Assembly: GCA_964017125.1 (NCBI GenBank)
Contig: OZ024909.1
Location: 69,131,661-69,195,660 of the forward strand
DNA: 64,000 bases
Direction of reading: 5' to 3'
Origin: Flabesymbios commensalis
Taxonomy: Eukaryota; Annelida; Polychaeta; Terebellida; Flabelligeridae
Part shown: positions 1 through 12,018 of the stretch, one piece after another
How the letters are laid out: each line of letters opens with the position of its first letter
How positions within the stretch are numbered: position 1 is the stretch's first letter
Made by a program: the position numbers and the translations under genes
Notes under the pieces: generated by a model
The model's input: only the letters and a program-made list of their open reading frames with translations
Databases searched by the model: none
Told to the model about the DNA's origin: nothing

Positions 1-239
1 TGAACCATGAAATTGAGTTTTCAAGAGATTAATGAAATAAATGCGCAAATTATAGCCCTGCACTTATCGAACATCTTCCACAACAAGTTATCACACAAGT
101 TACACACGAGCACGCACTGCGGTATGCACTCGCGTGAGACTGGCCTAGGGAAGATGTTATCGAATGACTTCAATGATTCTTTATCGTATGCAGCACCATA
201 GTCCATTCTTTTGCACAGATTGCACAAAATGTATATGCA

Positions 240-1040
240 ACCACGACTGGATTATATGTTAATAGTTGGTTTATGTTTATTAAAAACAACTGTCGAAAAT
301 TGTGGTTTTGTATATATTTAGAATGATCAAAATATCAATATTAGAGTCTCTGCTTTTAATAATATGTTAACAACTTAGATTGTACTTAGGTGAAGAGACA
401 CTATACGCTGTCACAACTAGCTAGCATTTAAAAAAAAAAAATTATGTAGATCTAAATATGGTCATGGAAGTATACGTCTTATATGTCTATTTAAATATTA
501 TACCTAGAAAGTATTATTTGACAGCGTTGTGTCTAAAGTCGGTCCCCGCGCTTCTCCTGTTGAATTGTCAACTAGCGTTTTTTATTTTCGTGAATTTGCC
601 AGCACAATTTTCCGCTTTAAATGATGAAAAATATTTACATTTACGAAAAATACACATCTCGCGTTTTGTCTAAATTGATGACTGAGCGAAACAGCAGATT
701 CATCAACCATTACCGTACTTTACATCTTATTATTCCTTTGGTGGTTTGATGTTGGGACATACATATATTTCCAAATACAGAAGGAGCTACATGAACACTG
801 TATGTTTTTCTCAAGAGAAATGTCATAGAATGAATAATAAATGTACTTATAATGTGCTGCTTGCAAAGGGCTTTCTATGGTTAAGATAAAAATAGAATAT
901 TTTATTAACACATGTATGACTGATGTTGACAATAATTACACAGGGTTCTTATTCACCGAGCTGTTGATTAGACGAGTATGAGTATAGTGATCTGGTTTGT
1001 GTTTATATTGCAATACAAGATTTATCAGGGATCTGGTACA
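240..1040. other. AT-rich stretch without a recognised feature
   Basis: Only short ORFs of 70-72 codons, none with domain-like sequence. At 527-575 there is a GTGTCTAAAGTCGGTCCCCG stretch resembling one arm of the TTAA element group with the GACTTTAGACGTCAGA core. Confidence 0.4.
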
Positions 1041-1046
1041 GAATGG

Positions 1047-1234
1047 AAATGAAATGAATCGGGCTTTAGGCCACATTTGTCACATATAGGCTAAACTGGG
1101 CCAGGAAAACCTCCTGAGGATGGTGAGAAGATTGAGATGACACCGTCCTCCAGACACAGGATTCGAAATTCGAGCCCTGGCGGTCTGAGACCGAGCACGC
1201 TACCTCTCGGTCACGGAGGCTCCGCACAATACTG
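1047..1234 (-). mobile_element. SINE-A, single-head copy
   Basis: The minus strand reads a tRNA-like head (GTGACCGAGAGGTAGCGTGC as A-box region; TTTCGAATCCTGTGTCTGG as B-box region), then a body with AACTGGGCC, and ends AAAGCCCGATTCATTTCATT. It has only the second of the two heads seen in the full copies at 32998 and 63570. No clear target duplication. Confidence 0.8.
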
Positions 1235-1252
1235 ACTACAGGAGAACCAACA

Positions 1253-1362
1253 ACCCAGCAAACACGATGCGTTGACCCAATGTTGTTTTAATGTTAGTCC
1301 GCCGTCTCCGACGTCGGCCCAACATTAAAACAACATTGGGACAACGCCTCGTGTTTGCCGGG
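1253..1362. mobile_element. Foldback family A copy (CCCAGCAAACACGA ends)
   Basis: Inverted repeat of about 105 bp: CAGCAAACACGATGCGTTG ... CAACGCCTCGTGTTTGCCGG, with arms ATGTTGTTTTAATGTTAG / CAACATTAAAACAACAT and centre CCGTCTCCGACGTCGGCC. A degraded second copy follows at about 1510-1592. Confidence 0.8.
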
Positions 1363-2564
1363 GAAGTGCCTCGGCTGGCGTGGCTTTTTTTCGTGTGACG
1401 AGATCTCTCATTATTCATGCTTGCCCGGAAGTCAGCGACGAGAGATCTGCGAGAAGTGGGCGAGACCACTTTGCCAGGAAGGTAAATGAGCGTCACCTTC
1501 CCGGATAACCAGAAAACACGAGCAGTTTGACAGGCGTTGGTTTGATGTTGGGCCAGCGTCGAAGATGGTGGACTAATATCAAACTAACAGAATCCTAGCC
1601 TTTTAATATGTATGTGGTCACACTAGAACAGAAATGAGCTAAGCACACCATAATTTCAGAAACGGTATTCTTTGGAGCAGATTCAGAATTAAAAATGAAA
1701 GTTTCACGAGATAGTATTTATAAGATAAATGTATGGGAAATTATGCAGTTTCTTCGTGTCACTAAAACTGTGCAAAAACAAAGCATTTTTGATTTATTAG
1801 TGTGACAATATCAAAATGCCTAATTTACTTTCCTCGCACTTAGCGAGTCAAGTCTAGATTTTAGCAATGAACTGGTACATAGTCTGTCACGTGGTGGGAT
1901 AAACCAATCACCGGACGTCATTCTGTTGTTATTTAAACAGAAGTAGAATATAATAATAAGCAGGAGTAGAATATCATGCTGTCAAGTAAGTCACATATGA
2001 CTTTATCGTTGTCATTGAAACATATACATGTATGTCCGACTGGCATACACCACACACGTTAGGCATTTACGGATTATCATTTAATCAAAAGAGTATTCAA
2101 CTCTAACTAACACAATTCCCTGTTTATGTTGATGGGAACAATTTATATTAAAAGACATGAAGTTCTTAAAGTGACTTGTTTGAATGCGAAAAGAGCATTT
2201 ATCTTTAATACAGAGCAGAAACCCTTATCCTTCGTATTTTATAAAGTGAAATTGCCGTGTCCTATTCTGCCAGTATAATGATAATTACAGCATTGATGCA
2301 ATATTTTAATGGTTCGAAAAATATCATGGACCAGTCTTTGAATGATTTACATGAAGCGGCTGAAAAGGCATGTGGAGATTTCCTTCATAGAATGTTTGTT
2401 CCACAGACTAATGTGACCACATCAAAGCCAAACAGTAGTAACTATTTACTTATTCAAGCAAACACTTGCAACCGCTTGTCTTTGTATCTATGAGACATTT
2501 TAACGTCAGATGCTACTACAAACAAATGCTTACTTTTCAACTGAAAATCTTCATTCACACGACA

Positions 2565-2890
2565 TACATCGTCAGTACACACTTAATCATATAAATAACA
2601 AATTGATAATGACAATCAGAATTACAATCAGTTGATTGTCATGACCAATGCACACTATCAATGTATACTTGATCACATGAATAACCATTGATAATGACAA
2701 TCAAAATGAAAATCAATTGATTGTCACGACGAAAGCGCACTATCAATGTATACTTAATCATATAAATAACTATTGATAACGACAATCAAAATGACAATCA
2801 ATTGATTGTCATGACAAAGGCACACTATCAATGTATACTGAATCATGTAAATAACAAATTCATACGACAGCGAGGTAGTTAAAATGACAA
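2565..2890. repeat. 86-bp tandem repeat, about 3.5 copies
   Basis: AATCATATAAATAAC and variants recur at about 2584, 2670, 2757 and 2843. Each unit carries an inverted pair built on GACAATCA / TGATTGTC around AATTGATT. Confidence 0.8.
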
Positions 2891-4220
2891 TCTTGATTGT
2901 ATTTGTATTAATAATACTAATTTACAATGGAGATTAGACATTTATGCAACATTGACTAAAAATTTGATGAAAAGTTTATTAAATCATTACGTCATGTTGA
3001 TTTGCTAGACGTTTAGGCTGATGGGTTTGGCACTGAGCCAACATTGGTTTGATGGTGGCCCACTGTTAGCTCAACGTTTCATTTTTGCCAGTTTTGCCTT
3101 GTTAACGTAGGTCATCGGCATCGATCCATCACTTTGTCGCAACAATAACAATCTATCAGTAAATTATATCCAATATATGGTCAGATCCATTGAAAAGACA
3201 CACGACCTTTTCTCGTTAAATTGGAAGTAGAAGTCAGAGGCTATAAATGACGAAACGCAGTGAACATAACAATATAAAACCTTTCCTTCTGTAATCATGA
3301 TAAGGCTGCATACTGAAACTTCTCCGGTTTATGTCTAGCTGAAATAATTCCTAGCAGTGACACTGGCTATTACCGGTATGTTATTTTAATTCGTAGCTTT
3401 CATTGGTCCGCTTACACAATTATAATAACCGAATCGTTCACTACATCATCGTCTTGTCAAGCCACTTGGATTGTTTTATCAGTTTTCTAAGGTTTAAAAT
3501 GTATAGGTTACTAATATTATTCAGAAAATACTGCATCAATAATTCTTTTTAATTATCAACTATCTTGAAAAATGGAATTTCCCATCATCAGGTTAACAAT
3601 AATGAGTGTTTGAAAGGTAAATATTTGCCCCGGTATTATACTCTGTTCCTACCAACTACTTGAGCTTTGTTATGAACACTTTCTGTATTAAATTTTGTTT
3701 CGTATTATGACATCAGATAGAGTATCAACAAAAAGATCGTCAAGACACACAATATTTTCGAAACTGCTTGTACTAAGAAAGATACTTAGGCCAACAATAT
3801 AAAAATAACTTTATTCCCAGACTTGTGTACGTGTTCATCTATGACACAAGTATACTATGATGATTCATAATGAATTCAACGATATCGTTTATAAATTCAG
3901 AGCACACTTAAGTAAATATATATATCTTGGTCACAGTCTCCTGCATTTATCTTCTTGTATTCAGTGGGTGATTTGTTTCCACGTGAAAGAAGACAATGCC
4001 GAGTAGAAAGCTTTCTCTCATTACTTTCTGCAAATGAAGGATTTGACATTAAATTACGTAGACAATAGAAAAGAGCATCACACGACCAGAGGCCCATTTG
4101 GGGGTTCACCTATTAGAAAAAACGTCAACTGAAATTGCGTCATCAGTTATATACTTGACAGTTTGAGCGTTAATCACGACTGTGATGTTTTTTATTTTTT
4201 ATCAGCACTTATAGTACATT

Positions 4221-4360
4221 TTAACCCTTGGCCCATCTGGAAAGAATCTCATATTTTATCTATTGTTCTAAATCGGGTAATTTTCAATCACTGTGAAGTG
4301 TGAGTTGCTATAGTGACTGAAAATAAAAATTAAATAGCTCAGTGCTCTAGGGGTTAATGG
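4221..4360. mobile_element. Short TTAA-flanked miniature element
   Basis: Starts TTTTAACCCTTGGCCC and ends GCTCTAGGGGTTAATGG, with an internal CACTGTGAAGTGTGAG hairpin-like core. The equivalent place in the right duplication copy (9503 on) keeps the left end but has lost the right one. Confidence 0.5.
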
Positions 4361-4757
4361 GTGATCAATGTCATTCTGTATTGGACTGACTCAAGTGTCA
4401 CTAGCTGGTGAAGTGTCAATGATAGAACGTGTCTTAATAATCAACGAGACTCAAACATGAGTGATTGCACTCAATTTGGACAAATCTGAATAATTTCCAA
4501 ATACTTGAATTGGATTGCTTCAGCGAGACATAACTTCAAGTGAGCGAGAATTCCAATTAGTAACTTGGCAGCTAAAGTATTATATTAACACAAGAGTTTC
4601 TCTGAGCATCGTGCGGTGCAGAAAGTGAACCTCTGATAAAACGACAGCAATTAAAACTCATGAAGTCATTAATTAGGCAGTACGGCTTCTTAGCGTTGCC
4701 ATGGGAACGCTGTCGTCAGTACTGACTTGAATTTGTATTCCCGGGATGACTACCAAT

Positions 4758-4855
4758 CAACACAAAACATTTGTATAACATTTATACAATATTGGACCAA
4801 CGTCGAAGTCGTTGGGCCGACGTTGTATAAATGTTATAAAAATGTTTTGTGTTAA
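4758..4855. mobile_element. Foldback family A, variant B (ACACAAAACATTTGTATAA)
   Basis: CAACACAAAACATTTGTATA and TATAAAAATGTTTTGTGTTA flank an inverted pair with centre GGACCAACGTCGAAGTCG. It lies exactly at the right edge of the left segmental copy. Confidence 0.75.
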
Positions 4856-4911
4856 CTGTAAATGCTGTTGTGCAAAGGCAAAAGGTTACTGCATTTTGAA
4901 ATGACAAGACC

Positions 4912-5287
4912 TAAAGGGACATGCCCAGGTCTAAAATCATCAAAAAATCGGTGATTTTATTTTAGCTTAATAATATGACCATATGATGTAAACATGTCCA
5001 TAGACTAGAACTGCAAAAGTTTTTATTTTTTTGTGCTGCGCACTTACCAGTTAGGTTGGATATAAAGACGAAATTCCCGTATTTCTTATTTTTGCTATGG
5101 TTGTCAATAATTAGAAATCAGGAATTTCGTCTCTATATCTAGCCTAACTGGTGAATGCGCAGCACAAAATTTTTAAATACTTTTGCAGTTCTAGTCTATG
5201 GACATGTTTACATCATATGGTCATATTATTAGGCTAAAATAAAATCACCGATTTTTAAAAGATTTTAGACCTGGGCATGTCCCTTTA
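4912..5287. mobile_element. Foldback MITE with TA target duplication (family TA1)
   Basis: Long inverted repeat with arms of about 170 bp. Ends AAGGGACATGCCCAGGTC and GACCTGGGCATGTCCCTT, flanked by TA on both sides. Inside, CATATGATGTAAACATGTCC, GACGAAATTCCCG and their complements pair. A second member is at 11623-12009. Confidence 0.8.
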
Positions 5288-5548
5288 AAAGGTTGTTTTG
5301 ATAGAAATGTGAGGTGAGAGAACTTCTCCGCTCGTTATCGAGGTTTCACCCAGAGATTCATTGTTGTGTGGTGTATCCGTAACCGGGAGGTAGCGTGATC
5401 GGCCTCACAGCCTCAGAAAGCTCAGGGCTAGACCAGGAAATGCCATCTGATTCATCTCACCATCTTCAGGATACTTTTTTACTTGTCACTAATTCCATTC
5501 ATTTTTACTCGATATGTTTAAAGTGCTTGTATAAACGGGTACATCTCT

Positions 5549-5651
5549 GTAAACACGACACATTGAACTATTGTTGGTTTAATGTTGGGCCACCGTCCAC
5601 GACGCTGGCCCAACATTAAACCAACATTGGTTCAATGTGTCGTTTTTACTG
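5549..5651. mobile_element. Foldback family A copy
   Basis: GTAAACACGACACATTGAAC ... GGTTCAATGTGTCGTTTTTAC, arms TTGGTTTAATGTTGGGCC / GGCCCAACATTAAACCAA, centre ACCGTCCACGACGCT. Confidence 0.8.
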
Positions 5652-6046
5652 GAATATTTAATCCCCCATTATGTGTTCTGACTCTCTAGTTTGTTTTGTA
5701 GGAGCTGGTGAAGACGTGATTCGTTGTTATACCACAGTCACAATAACCCGAACACCGTACCAAAGATTTTAGGAAAATTAGGAATATTTCTTGCCAGCTT
5801 CGCAAGGCAGCCATGAAAAACACTCTTCGCATTGCGTTCTTTTGCTCGTAGTAATGTCTTGGAAACGTTTATAAGAACGCTACGAGCACCACACGAAAAT
5901 CCATCATGTATAGTGCATCGTAGCGCTGACGTGAGATTCCCTTGTGAACACACTGCGAAACATGTACGATGCTCACATACAAATTATATTAAGGTATGCG
6001 GAATGTGAAAGAGCCTATTATATAACATAACTGATTCCTTATTTGT
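5652..6046. other. Stretch without a recognised feature
   Basis: A 71-codon minus-strand ORF (5738-5953) has no recognisable domain and no splice context I can support; treated as chance. Confidence 0.4.
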
Positions 6047-6282
6047 TTTAACCTTTTAATTATTCAAATTGAATTTTCACACACTTGAGGTTGTGTCTCG
6101 GTGACGCGATCCACAACCTCCAGTGAGTGAAAATTATTCAGATTTGACAAAATAGAGGTCAACTCTTATCAAATTATGCTGATGATGTCACATTTTATCT
6201 TTAACATTTTTAAAAGGTAGTATTTAATGTGCTGATAAAAAGTAAAAACCCGAATATATGCGGCACCGGCGATTAAAGGAAT
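6047..6282. mobile_element. TTAA-type miniature element (subfamily 4)
   Basis: Carries the hairpin TCACACACTTGAGGTTGTG - TCTCGGTGACGCGATC - CACAACCTCCAGTGAGTGA, then TCAGATTTGACAAAATAGAG, and ends with GCGGCACCGGCGATTAAAGG. It matches, reversed, the copies at 23168-23373 and 42957-43200. Confidence 0.6.
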
Positions 6283-6927
6283 AATATATGGTCTCCGACA
6301 TTGGCCCAGTATCAGCCGACATTTGATCAATTTATTGTGTGTGCCAGGTATTTGTTTGTTAGATATATGTAAATTAAATCGACTATTTTAGAGATGTAAT
6401 AAATAAATGAGCAAATTACACTATGCCCTTTTCTTATCGAATGACCGCAAGGGTTCTTTATAGTATGCAGCACCATAGTCAACACTGCACATTTCATTTA
6501 TTTGAACAGTTTGGACCACAGTATATGGGAAACGTAGCATTGTTAGATTGTGATTTCTGCCTCATTTTATTATAGTATTTATCATGCCTATATATAGTGA
6601 ATTAGTTGGTGTCATGATAATTCGAAAATGGTCGTCGCAAGATGATTTTCTAAATAATTGAAAATAAATTATTGTGATAGTTTAGTTAGAAAAATTATAT
6701 ATAGTCCTATTTATTCATGAACAAACACACGGACCGATTTTAACATTATGCTATATGTCCTTGAAAAGGAAGATCATAAAATATCATTAAACATGTTGAA
6801 TTGGTATCCATGGTATTGGTTACACAATTGATTAATATAATAAAATCTCCATAATTGACAAAATAAATGATTTGAAATTGAGTAACGTCATCATATTGTC
6901 CTCTGTAATATAATTTGATAGCGACAC

Positions 6928-7408
6928 AAAATATTGCTTCAATTCGGTTTAATGTCGGTCCACGTACAACGCTGGGCCAACATTGAATCAATATTGGTTT
7001 GTTGGTCACACAGAGAAACACGTAGCCAGCCGTATCAGATGTCTTAACCTAATCATTGTTAGAGACATTTGATGCAGTTGATTGCTTGTTTGTCTGTGAG
7101 CGATGTCATGATTATAATCACATTTATAAAGACGGCCCCCAGCAAACATGAGACGTTGGTCCAACTTTGTCTTACTGTTGGCCCACCGTCTACGACGTTG
7201 GCCCAACAGTAAGCCAACGTTGGGCCAACGTCTCATGTTTGTTAAAACAACGTTGGGTCCATTTCTCGTGTTTACGGGGCGAGTTTCGCGGAGGCCGGTT
7301 TCCCAGTGAGCACGAAACATTGAACCAATACTGGCTCAATGTAGGTCTACCGTCTAGGACGATGGCCCAACATTGAACCAACATTGGGCCAATGCATCCG
7401 TTTTCGAC
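6928..7408. mobile_element. Cluster of three foldback family A copies
   Basis: Copies at 6928-7003 (worn), 7137-7242 (CAGCAAACATGAGACGTTGG ... TCTCATGTTTGTT, with identical arms CCAACAGTAAGCCAACGTTG and complement) and 7302-7408 (CCCAGTGAGCACGAAACATT ... AATGCATCCGTTTTC). An arm fragment lies between the last two. They fill the gap before the right segmental copy resumes. Confidence 0.75.
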
Positions 7409-8048
7409 TTGTTAACGTGGACATCGATCCATCACTTTGTGGCAACAATAACAATCTATCAGTAATTTATATGGTCAGATCCAGTGAAAAGAGCGACGAC
7501 CTCTCGTCAAATTAGAAATGGAAAGTCAGGTTAGATGACAAACAGCAGTGAACACGACAATAAAACTTTTATTTTGTAACCATGGGCTGCATACTGAATC
7601 TTTACCTAGCAGTTGGTCTGGCTATTGTGTGGTACTCATTGTTCTGCTTACATAGACCTACATAATAATTGCATCTGTCATTGCAGCCAGCTCTACTTGC
7701 CACTTGCAAGTTGAAATGTTTGGTCACCTTACTAGTTTAAAATGGCTGGGTTATTAACATATTTATTATTCAGAAAAGATTGCATCAATTATTCGTTTTA
7801 ATAATCAGCTACGTATCTTGGAAAAATGTTGATAACAATAAGCGATTGACGACAAACCAGACACATTTTCCCGGAATAGTACTCTGCTCTTACACCTACC
7901 AACCGCAGGCGTATCTAGTCATTGTCACGAAATAACGGAATAGGCGTGGTTTGGGGTGGAGTAGGCAGGCCCCTACTAATCTTATGCCCCGTTAAGTCGC
8001 ACAACACAACTTTCTGTATTAAAGTTTTGTTCTGGATAATGCCGTTAG

Positions 8049-8098
8049 ATCATTAGATTATTAGTATTTAGATTATTAGTATTTAGATTATTAGTAGG
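8049..8098. repeat. 15-bp tandem repeat, about 3 copies
   Basis: TAGATTATTAGTATT repeated. Confidence 0.7.
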
Positions 8099-8339
8099 CC
8101 ATATCAACATACATGTCCTGATGTTATTGTTATTGTTATTATTGAACATACAATAGTTTATACATCGGTTATATTAAAAATGATACATACAATATAAAAA
8201 ATAACCTTATGCGTAGCTGTCCACCTACCACAATCATATTCTCTGATAACGATGTCTGTAGTCGTTTAGTAATTGGGAATCCGAATTTCGGATCACACTT
8301 AAGTAATGTAAATAGAGATATAATTAACTAAAACTTCTA

Positions 8340-9212
8340 CAGTACTGATTTCACAAAATGGGACAGATTTTTCATCAGTGGCTGGCCTGCGTTAACGCTG
8401 GCCAGCCCGTCATTAGCCGGGGCGCAAGCCCGGCGAGACAGGCGCAGAATTGGTTGCGCCCAGCGCATGAAATGGGCTCGAGCCCCCACACGGTTCGGGC
8501 CAGGAAAATATACCCGCCCAAATTTTACTTGGGCTTGCACCCAGTATGCTGTGTGTCGGCTAACATGGATGCTGTGAACCATGTGTCATCTCGCCGGGCT
8601 GGCCAGGCTCGCTCTGGGCAAGACAGGGCGCGCTCAGCTTGACCACATTCAGCATCATCTGAACAGCTCTGAGTTGATCTAAACGTGCAATAATTGAGTG
8701 TCCGTACGTGTATACATGTAGACCTGTTGCAGTCCTCATTTATTTCTGCTTAGCCATTTAGCATTTAGCCTTTAGCATTTAGACATTATCTTTAGTATCA
8801 GACAAGCAGTTCAGTGTATAAATTCAGAAAATGGGTGGTTTTATGAAGCTACGGTCACTGGAATAGGCCTAACTGAAGATGAAAAAACAGGCACCTGAAA
8901 AGTCAGGCTCGCCCGGCGCACCGGTCGAGCTTGAAACTGGACCAGACGAGAAGCGCGCCTGACAGGCGTTGACTCAATTCGCCGAGGCTCTAGATTGGCT
9001 TGAGCCCCGGCGATATGAGCGCGGCTCCAGTTATATGAACTTATACCAAAACGCACATTGCGGCCCGGCTAAAGGATTTTATAACTTTGGGCGTATACAT
9101 GCGAGCCCCGAATGGGGTGGGGAGAGAACATGGGGCTAGCCCAGGGCTAGCCTGCGTTAGCCGGGGCTAGCCCCAATGAAAAAGCTTGTCCCATTTTGCT
9201 AAATCAGTACTG
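8340..9212. mobile_element. Non-autonomous TA-target DNA transposon, 873 bp
   Basis: Terminal inverted repeats start CAGTACTGATTT and end AAATCAGTACTG, followed inward by AAAATGGGACA / TGTCCCATTTT and by GC-rich GGCTGGCC / GGGCTAGCC stretches. TA flanks both sides. The interior is much more GC-rich than the surroundings and has only shadow ORFs. It is absent from the left duplication copy, so it arrived after the duplication. The TA site suggests a Tc1/mariner-type transposase supplied from elsewhere. Confidence 0.8.
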
Positions 9213-9989
9213 TATCTTGCTGTATTCAGTTGGCGGATGATTTGTTTCCACGCGACAGAAGGCAATTCAGTCAGTGGAAAGCTTTATTTCATTACTTTTT
9301 CCAAATGAAGGATTTGACATCAAATTACTGTAGACAATAGACAGAACAGAAAACGAGGTTTTCTCGAGGTGAAATAAGCCACGGGAAATCAGCTGTGAGC
9401 GCCACACGACCAGAGGCCCATTTGGGGGTTCACACATTGGAAAAAACGTCAAACGAAATTGCGTCTTCAGTTACTTTGAGCGTTACCTTTTTTTAGTACA
9501 GTTTAACCCTTTACCCCCTGGAAATATCCTCATATTTTATCTATTTTTCTAATTTTTCATTCCTTGTGAGGTGTAAATTGCTCTAGCAAGGTGAATAAAA
9601 CAATTGATAGAATATCCAAGTTTAATAAATCAAACTGAAGCCCGAAACCTCTCGATTTAAATGGGTAATGACGGTTTCTATTAGATTGATTCAAATTTCA
9701 ACACATCAGATGACGTGAATAAGCGTCACTAGCAGGTAGAAGGTTAATGATAGAACGTGTTTTGCGGTGCTGAAAATGAACCGCTCTGATAAAACGACAG
9801 CAATAAAAACTCCTGAAGTCATCAGGCGATGAAGTTTCTTGGCGTTACCACAGGAACGCTGTCAGTACTGAGTTTGTTCTCTATTCCCGGGATGACTAGC
9901 AAGTAGATGTTGCTGTAGGAAACCAAAATATTGCTCACTTTTATATGTTTTATAGAGACCGGTATCACTCAGGGCCCTTATTCTCGTAC

Positions 9990-10070
9990 AAGTCACGATA
10001 TATCGTAGGCTTCTGATTGGTCCTGAAGGCCACCTCGACCAATCAGAAGCCTACGATATATCGTGATTTG
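9990..10070. repeat. Short palindrome
   Basis: Arms TCACGATATATCGTAGGCTT and TCTGATTGGTC, repeated in reverse complement after a short CTGAAGGCCACCTC loop. Confidence 0.85.
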
Positions 10071-10522
10071 CAAAAGTAGTGCATTATGTGGTGAGACTCT
10101 TTACACGTTTTTTGTGTTAGTTAGATTTTCTCAAGGGTTCAAATGAAATTGTTGCTGGACCCTCTGCATACATCACGGGGTGACTCAGAAACAAACGTTG
10201 GCTCCACGAAATGAGGTGGTTATTTCCAGTCGCAAATCTGCCATATTTTGTTGGATCTTTCCACAGTGGTAGGAAAACTTAAATGCTTCCACTCCGCTGT
10301 TGGTTGTTTTCGTGGGCTTCTACTGTGAGTCCATGTAATTGTAATACATGTAATTGTAATCCTGACCTGAACCATTTGAAATCCTGTAACACCCTGGCTC
10401 TAATACCAGTCAGTCGTTGTTCTTTAGTTCAAGATTCGATCCATGTAATGTGGGTTACCCATTGGGTCCGTACCCCTAAAGAAGTGACTAAGCAAGCCAA
10501 TGACTACACTAGGTTTACGTTT

Positions 10523-10609
10523 TCCCACTGGACACACGCCGTTGTTGTGACGTTGAATCAACGTCAATGACGTTGATTCAACGTCACAACAACGTCGTGT
10601 GCCCAGTGG
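10523..10609. mobile_element. Foldback family C copy (CCCACTGG ends)
   Basis: CCCACTGGACACACGCCGTT ... AACGTCGTGTGCCCAGTGG with GTTGTGACGTTGAATCAACG inside; nearly perfect over its full length. Same family as 47060-47135. Confidence 0.85.
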
Positions 10610-10851
10610 TTTGCACGTCTCTAGTCACAAAGAAAATAATACCACGCCAAACGCAAGTCAAAGGAATAAATGAAAAGAGGAAAAAAACAAATAATTTAAT
10701 TGCGCTGGCTTTGTCATGTTTATCACATTCCACTATTTGCGAGGCAGTCGGGCGCCACACCAAATTAAAATGACGACTGAGCTCCTTATTAAGCTAATTA
10801 CGTCTGACAATTTATCGCGCCATTTTGTTTTAATCTGGATATTATGAAGCG

Positions 10852-10927
10852 TATTCTGCTCTGCAAAGCCAAAAGGCAGTATCTGCTTACTTGTAAAGTA
10901 AGCAGATACTGCCTTTTAGCTTTGCAC
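10852..10927. mobile_element. Foldback FB2 copy
   Basis: GCAAAGCCAAAAGGCAGTAT - CTGCTTACTTGTAAAGTAAG - reverse complement. Relatives at 12163-12240 and 25268-25328. Confidence 0.8.
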
Positions 10928-11041
10928 GACGATAAATTCATGATTGGATAACTTAAGCACCAGAACTAATGTTAAGAGCTCCTCAGCGCTTTCAACCCTG
11001 TTGGTTTAATTTTTGACAATTAGCTCCGTTCCAAGAAAAAA

Positions 11042-11142
11042 TCAAGACGTTGGACCAATGTTGGTTTGATGTTGGGCCAGCGTCGTAGACGGGGGGGCCA
11101 ACAACAAACCAACATTGGTTCGACGTCTTGTGTTTACTGGGT
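11042..11142. mobile_element. Foldback family A copy
   Basis: CAAGACGTTGGACCAATG ... GGTTCGACGTCTTGTGTTTA, centre GCCAGCGTCGTAGACGG. The left terminal CCCAGCAAACA is lost. Confidence 0.75.
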
Positions 11143-11388
11143 TCTCATTAACTTCGGGATGATGTACAAAACTCGAACTCCAAACGAATATGCGACGAAT
11201 TTGTTGTTTATTAACTTCATCCAATGAAACAGCGATAATAGGTTTGTTTATTAGAGTGAACATTGCTTCAAAAGATGGTAAATAAAATGGAATGTTGCGT
11301 ACTCGTTCAAGCATATCATCTTTTATTCTAACATTCTAACCCTTCACATTTTAGTGGCGCGTAATTATGCGCACAAATAAAATGCAGA

Positions 11389-12018
11389 TTAACCCTCACA
11401 ACGCTAATCCCGACTACAGTCGTTTTTAATCCGTTTTATCAGCCGATTAAATCACAGTTATTGGGAACGAAATTTGTGTTTAAACATCAAGATTTGCAAA
11501 TGTTTGGTCTAAAATTAACCAAATATGAGCAATTTTCAGCCACTTGAAGCTGTGGGTCACGGTAGCGAGACACCACCTTCAAGTCGGTGAACATTAATTT
11601 TTACTACAGCGCGTTATATAATTAAAACGACACAATCAAGCTAAAATCATAAAAAAATCAGTATTTTTGTTTTGGCTTCTTAATATCACCATATGATGTA
11701 AACATGTCCATAGACTAAAACAGAATTTTTTGTTTGTTTTTGTTTTGCGCATTTACCAGTTAAGCGAGATATATAAATAGACGAAATTCCCGTATTTCTT
11801 ATTTGGACATGCATGTCCGAAATAAGAAATCGGGAATTTCGTCTCTATATCTAGCCTAATTGGTAAATGCGCAACACAAAAAACAAAATAAACTTTGCAA
11901 TTCTAGTCTATGGACATGTTCACATCATATGGCCATATTAAAAAGCGAAAATAGAAATACTGATTTTTTGGTGATTTTAACCCGATTTTAGCCTGATTGT
12001 GTCGCTTTAAGGGTTCAT
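11389..12018. mobile_element. TTAA-type miniature element (subfamily 1) split by a TA1 MITE
   Basis: Starts TTAACCCTCACAACGCTAAT and runs through TTTTCAGCCACTTGAAGC, the core GGTCACGGTAGCGAGACACC and CTTCAAGTCGGTGAA. At 11623 it is interrupted by the TA1 foldback, after which AAGGGTTCA remains as the right end. The order of insertion is clear: TTAA element first, TA1 second. Confidence 0.65.
11623..12009. mobile_element. Foldback MITE TA1, second copy, nested
   Basis: Arms of about 180 bp share CATATGATGTAAACATGTCC, CATAGACTA, TTACCAGTTAAGC and GACGAAATTCCCGTATTTC with the 4912 copy. The outermost 20 bp are different (AAACGACACAATC versus AAGGGACATGCCCAGGTC). TA lies at both ends. Confidence 0.8.

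Larger units (their letters stand above)
1..4753. repeat. Left copy of a diverged segmental duplication
   Basis: About 3114-4753 aligns in order with 7417-9898: CATCGATCCATCACTTTG, AACAATAACAATCTATCAGT, GGATTTGACAT-AAATTAC, CCAGAGGCCCATTTGGGGG and TATTCCCGGGATGACTA are shared. The first 230 bp (CTTATCGAATGAC..., ATGCAGCACCATAGTC) matches 6395-6545, so the unit may begin near the window edge, with large indels between. The region has no supported gene. Confidence 0.75.
6395..9898. repeat. Right copy of the segmental duplication
   Basis: Partner of 1-4753. It differs by substitutions, by an extra GC-richer stretch near 7915-8000 and by the 873-bp transposon at 8340-9212, which interrupts the segment equivalent to about 3910-3950 of the left copy. 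Outside these insertions both copies keep the same order. No coding region is supported. Confidence 0.75.

Noticed and set aside
8337-9056. ORFs of 71-94 aa in a GC-rich block
   Set aside because: They lie inside a non-autonomous transposon with inverted ends and show no domain.
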